This document shows positions 62,213 through 64,000 of a stretch of 64,000 nucleotides of DNA, in pieces. The DNA is from Seminavis robusta (Eukaryota; Bacillariophyta; Bacillariophyceae; Naviculales; Naviculaceae): assembly GCA_903772945.1 (NCBI GenBank), contig CAICTM010000121.1:1-64000 (forward strand), written 5' to 3'. Within the stretch, counting starts at the first letter, position 1. The number at the start of each line of letters is the position of its first letter. The position numbers were made by a program, and so were the translations under genes. The notes beneath the pieces are model-generated. The model was not told the origin of the DNA and ran no database searches. It was given only the letters and a program-made list of their open reading frames with translations.

Positions 62213-64000
62213 CTAACTATTGAGCGGGGAAAGTAGCTTCATGGTAACTCCCACATTCTTCACCACAACTTCGTCCGTGTCGTGTTGTTCCATGGCAGCC
62301 ATGCTCGACTTTTGGTTCTTGAACCGAACGATACCTGAACAATTAAGAAAATGAAGGCATCAAGATCGTGGATCAGTCATCGCACTGAGCTACTAGCAAG
62401 AGAGCCACCCAGACACACGTATTTGTAGACTTACCGAACCCTCGTTGATTCGATGCCACCGCGGCACTCTCGATATTACCAAACTTTTTCAGCACTCGAA
62501 TGATATCAGCCGTAGTGGTCGCCTTGTGCATACCAGAGAGGACAATTGTGGTCACGGGAAGTTGATTGGCAAGCTTGAGACCCAATAGAAAGGCACACTC
62601 ATGGATTGTCCGCGATGCATCTTCCGGGTCTACAATGCCCTTTCGGACACTTGTCACCATCTTGTTCAACAAGCCTTGCATATAGATATTTCTGTGGGAG
62701 TTAGTTGAACATCAGCAGCACGAGAGTAAAAGGAAGGAATGAACAGCATGGTTTAGAGACAGACGGAAGCAAAGTACCGGACACAAACATCATCTGCTAC
62801 AGGGAGTCTTGCTTACTTTTCATCGTCTTCAGCGGATTCACCTTTTCGTTTCATCCATTCTGTGACTTCCCAAAGCGCGTTTGCCTCGATTTCGACTCCC
62901 GTTTTGGCTCCATGCCAATACGGTGCCGACCCCGAAGCTCCTTCGTCCATAATCAACGCCATGGTCATGGCTTGGCTCATCATGTCGTCGAGCCCTGTAA
63001 CGTTGTCTTCCACGTTCGATCTCATCTTTTCCAGATTTCGATCCTTATATCTTTCGAATTCATCCAGTGGCGATTGTGTCGTATTGTCATCGGTTGTGGG
63101 TTCATCATCATTGTCGTCCGTGCTATAGTAGGGATCCTCTTCAATATCGGACAGTAACGAACCCATCATGTGCTTCTTGCTGTTGTCCTTGTCGAGTGCG
63201 GATTCCAGCTTTTGCGAATCCCCGTCCTTGGCTCCCATAGAAGAACCATTGGTCAAGTCTGAATGAAGCAGATCGTCGTCGGGACCCGAACGGCGACTTG
63301 ACCCTCCCTCGCTTAAAATGTTACTTGGCGGCCCCGAGGATTGTCCCACAAGTGCGGCATCGGTACCAACGGTCGGGGACACCGAGTTGGCCGTCGTCGA
63401 GGGTGAATGAGCTGGCATTTGATAACTACTACCACCGGGGTTCTGGTAATCCATCGCAGTGGCACCCGCCGCGGCGGCTCCTTGACTGGGACGACGTTGC
63501 TTTATCAATTCTCGCATTCGTTGTCGCCGTGTTTGGTAAAAGTAAAAGAGAAAGACCATTAGCCCGGATGAAAAAATCACGACAATGACCACCACAATGG
63601 CAATGATCGTCGTGTCGCTTCTTGGAGTGCTGGGGACAAGAGTCGCCTCTGTTGAAGGACTCTTCGTGTTGCCGGGTGTCGACGTAGGAGATCCTTCCGG
63701 TGGCAAAGGGTCGGTTCCGTTCCCAGGAGGAACAGTACTGACAGGGGCCGGTGTTGGTGAAAACGTTGGCTCATCCGACAGGTAGTTGTAGGATGGCTTC
63801 TCCGATGGAGATGCGGAAGGTTCCGAAGACGGAGGCGTTGTGGAATCAAACACCACTTGGAGTTTGTTGACGGTCAAGTTTGTTCCATCATCTTCGGTAA
63901 GATTAAAGAATACATACAAATCTTCTCCGACTTCCACCGGATTACTGTTGACATAAAAATGGAGGAGGTTGGAATACGAGGTAACTTCGTATACAGCCGA
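62213..64000 (-). CDS. Single-pass membrane protein with cytoplasmic RRM (paralog B, 5' end outside window)
   Basis: Three exons seen: 62817 to beyond 64000, 62691-62435 and 62334-62213. Exon 2 (257 nt) and exon 3 (122 nt) have exactly the lengths found in paralog A, with the same intron phases (2, then 1). The visible ectodomain end includes a module like those of paralog A, then a PSxxPSxxPS linker and Thr/Pro-rich stem. The transmembrane helix is IIAIVVVIVVIFSSGLMVFL, followed by basic RRQRMRELIKQRR. The tail keeps SPLDEFERYKDRNLEKMRSN and EANALWEVTEWMKRK. The RRM reads TTIVLSGMHKATTTADIIRV, FGNIESAAVASN, RGFG|IVRFKN and ends VTMKLLSPLNS. The reading frame stays open to the window edge, so the gene is partial only because of the window. 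Confidence 0.82.

Overview
This 64 kb window reads as nuclear DNA of a photosynthetic stramenopile, almost certainly a diatom and probably a raphid pennate. The evidence is a fucoxanthin-chlorophyll a/c protein with an N-terminal ATAFSP plastid-import motif, short GT-AG introns of about 80-170 bases, leucine-rich-repeat membrane proteins, Ser/Pro/Thr-rich surface proteins, and gene-poor stretches full of short palindromes such as GCTAGC, GGTACC and CTAGTA. The species cannot be fixed from sequence alone. I located exons by eye, by extending frames across consensus splice sites and keeping phase.

Left third (1-24 kb): a decayed multi-frame element; a DOMON / copper monooxygenase / TLC-like membrane fusion (minus); an ITPase-type house-cleaning pyrophosphatase with a leader (plus); a small PH-like membrane protein (minus); a MULE-type DNA transposon with 22-bp inverted ends and 9-bp-period subterminal arrays; a long minisatellite; a very acidic disordered protein; and a decayed, 5'-truncated copy of the U-box cyclophilin PPIL2 beside a possible pogo-like remnant.

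Middle (24-47 kb): three tandem four-helix membrane protein genes, interrupted by a duplicated spacer, a MITE-like palindrome and a broken bacterial/phage-type gene; a cyclic-nucleotide-binding / mitochondrial-carrier fusion divergent from a ten-exon kexin-like protease; an FCP antenna gene divergent from an LRR membrane protein; a secreted protein; a novel repeat protein built on an F-x-V-x-L-K motif; and a small U-box protein.

Right third (47-64 kb): an eight-PAS class III cyclase with two 15-nt microexons in its catalytic core; a MITE-like element filled with a TAGGAGACGAT motif; an eIF1A-like OB domain fused to an unknown N-terminus, with a slippery heptamer near its stop; and two paralogous genes that each encode an extracellular Ser/Pro-rich region, one transmembrane helix, a conserved cytoplasmic tail and, after two introns of conserved phase, a C-terminal RRM. 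The RRM-on-a-membrane-protein architecture is the most unusual system here. Several genes point to cyclic nucleotide signalling (cyclase, cNMP-binding carrier, TGACGT sites), but no operon-like logic is implied.
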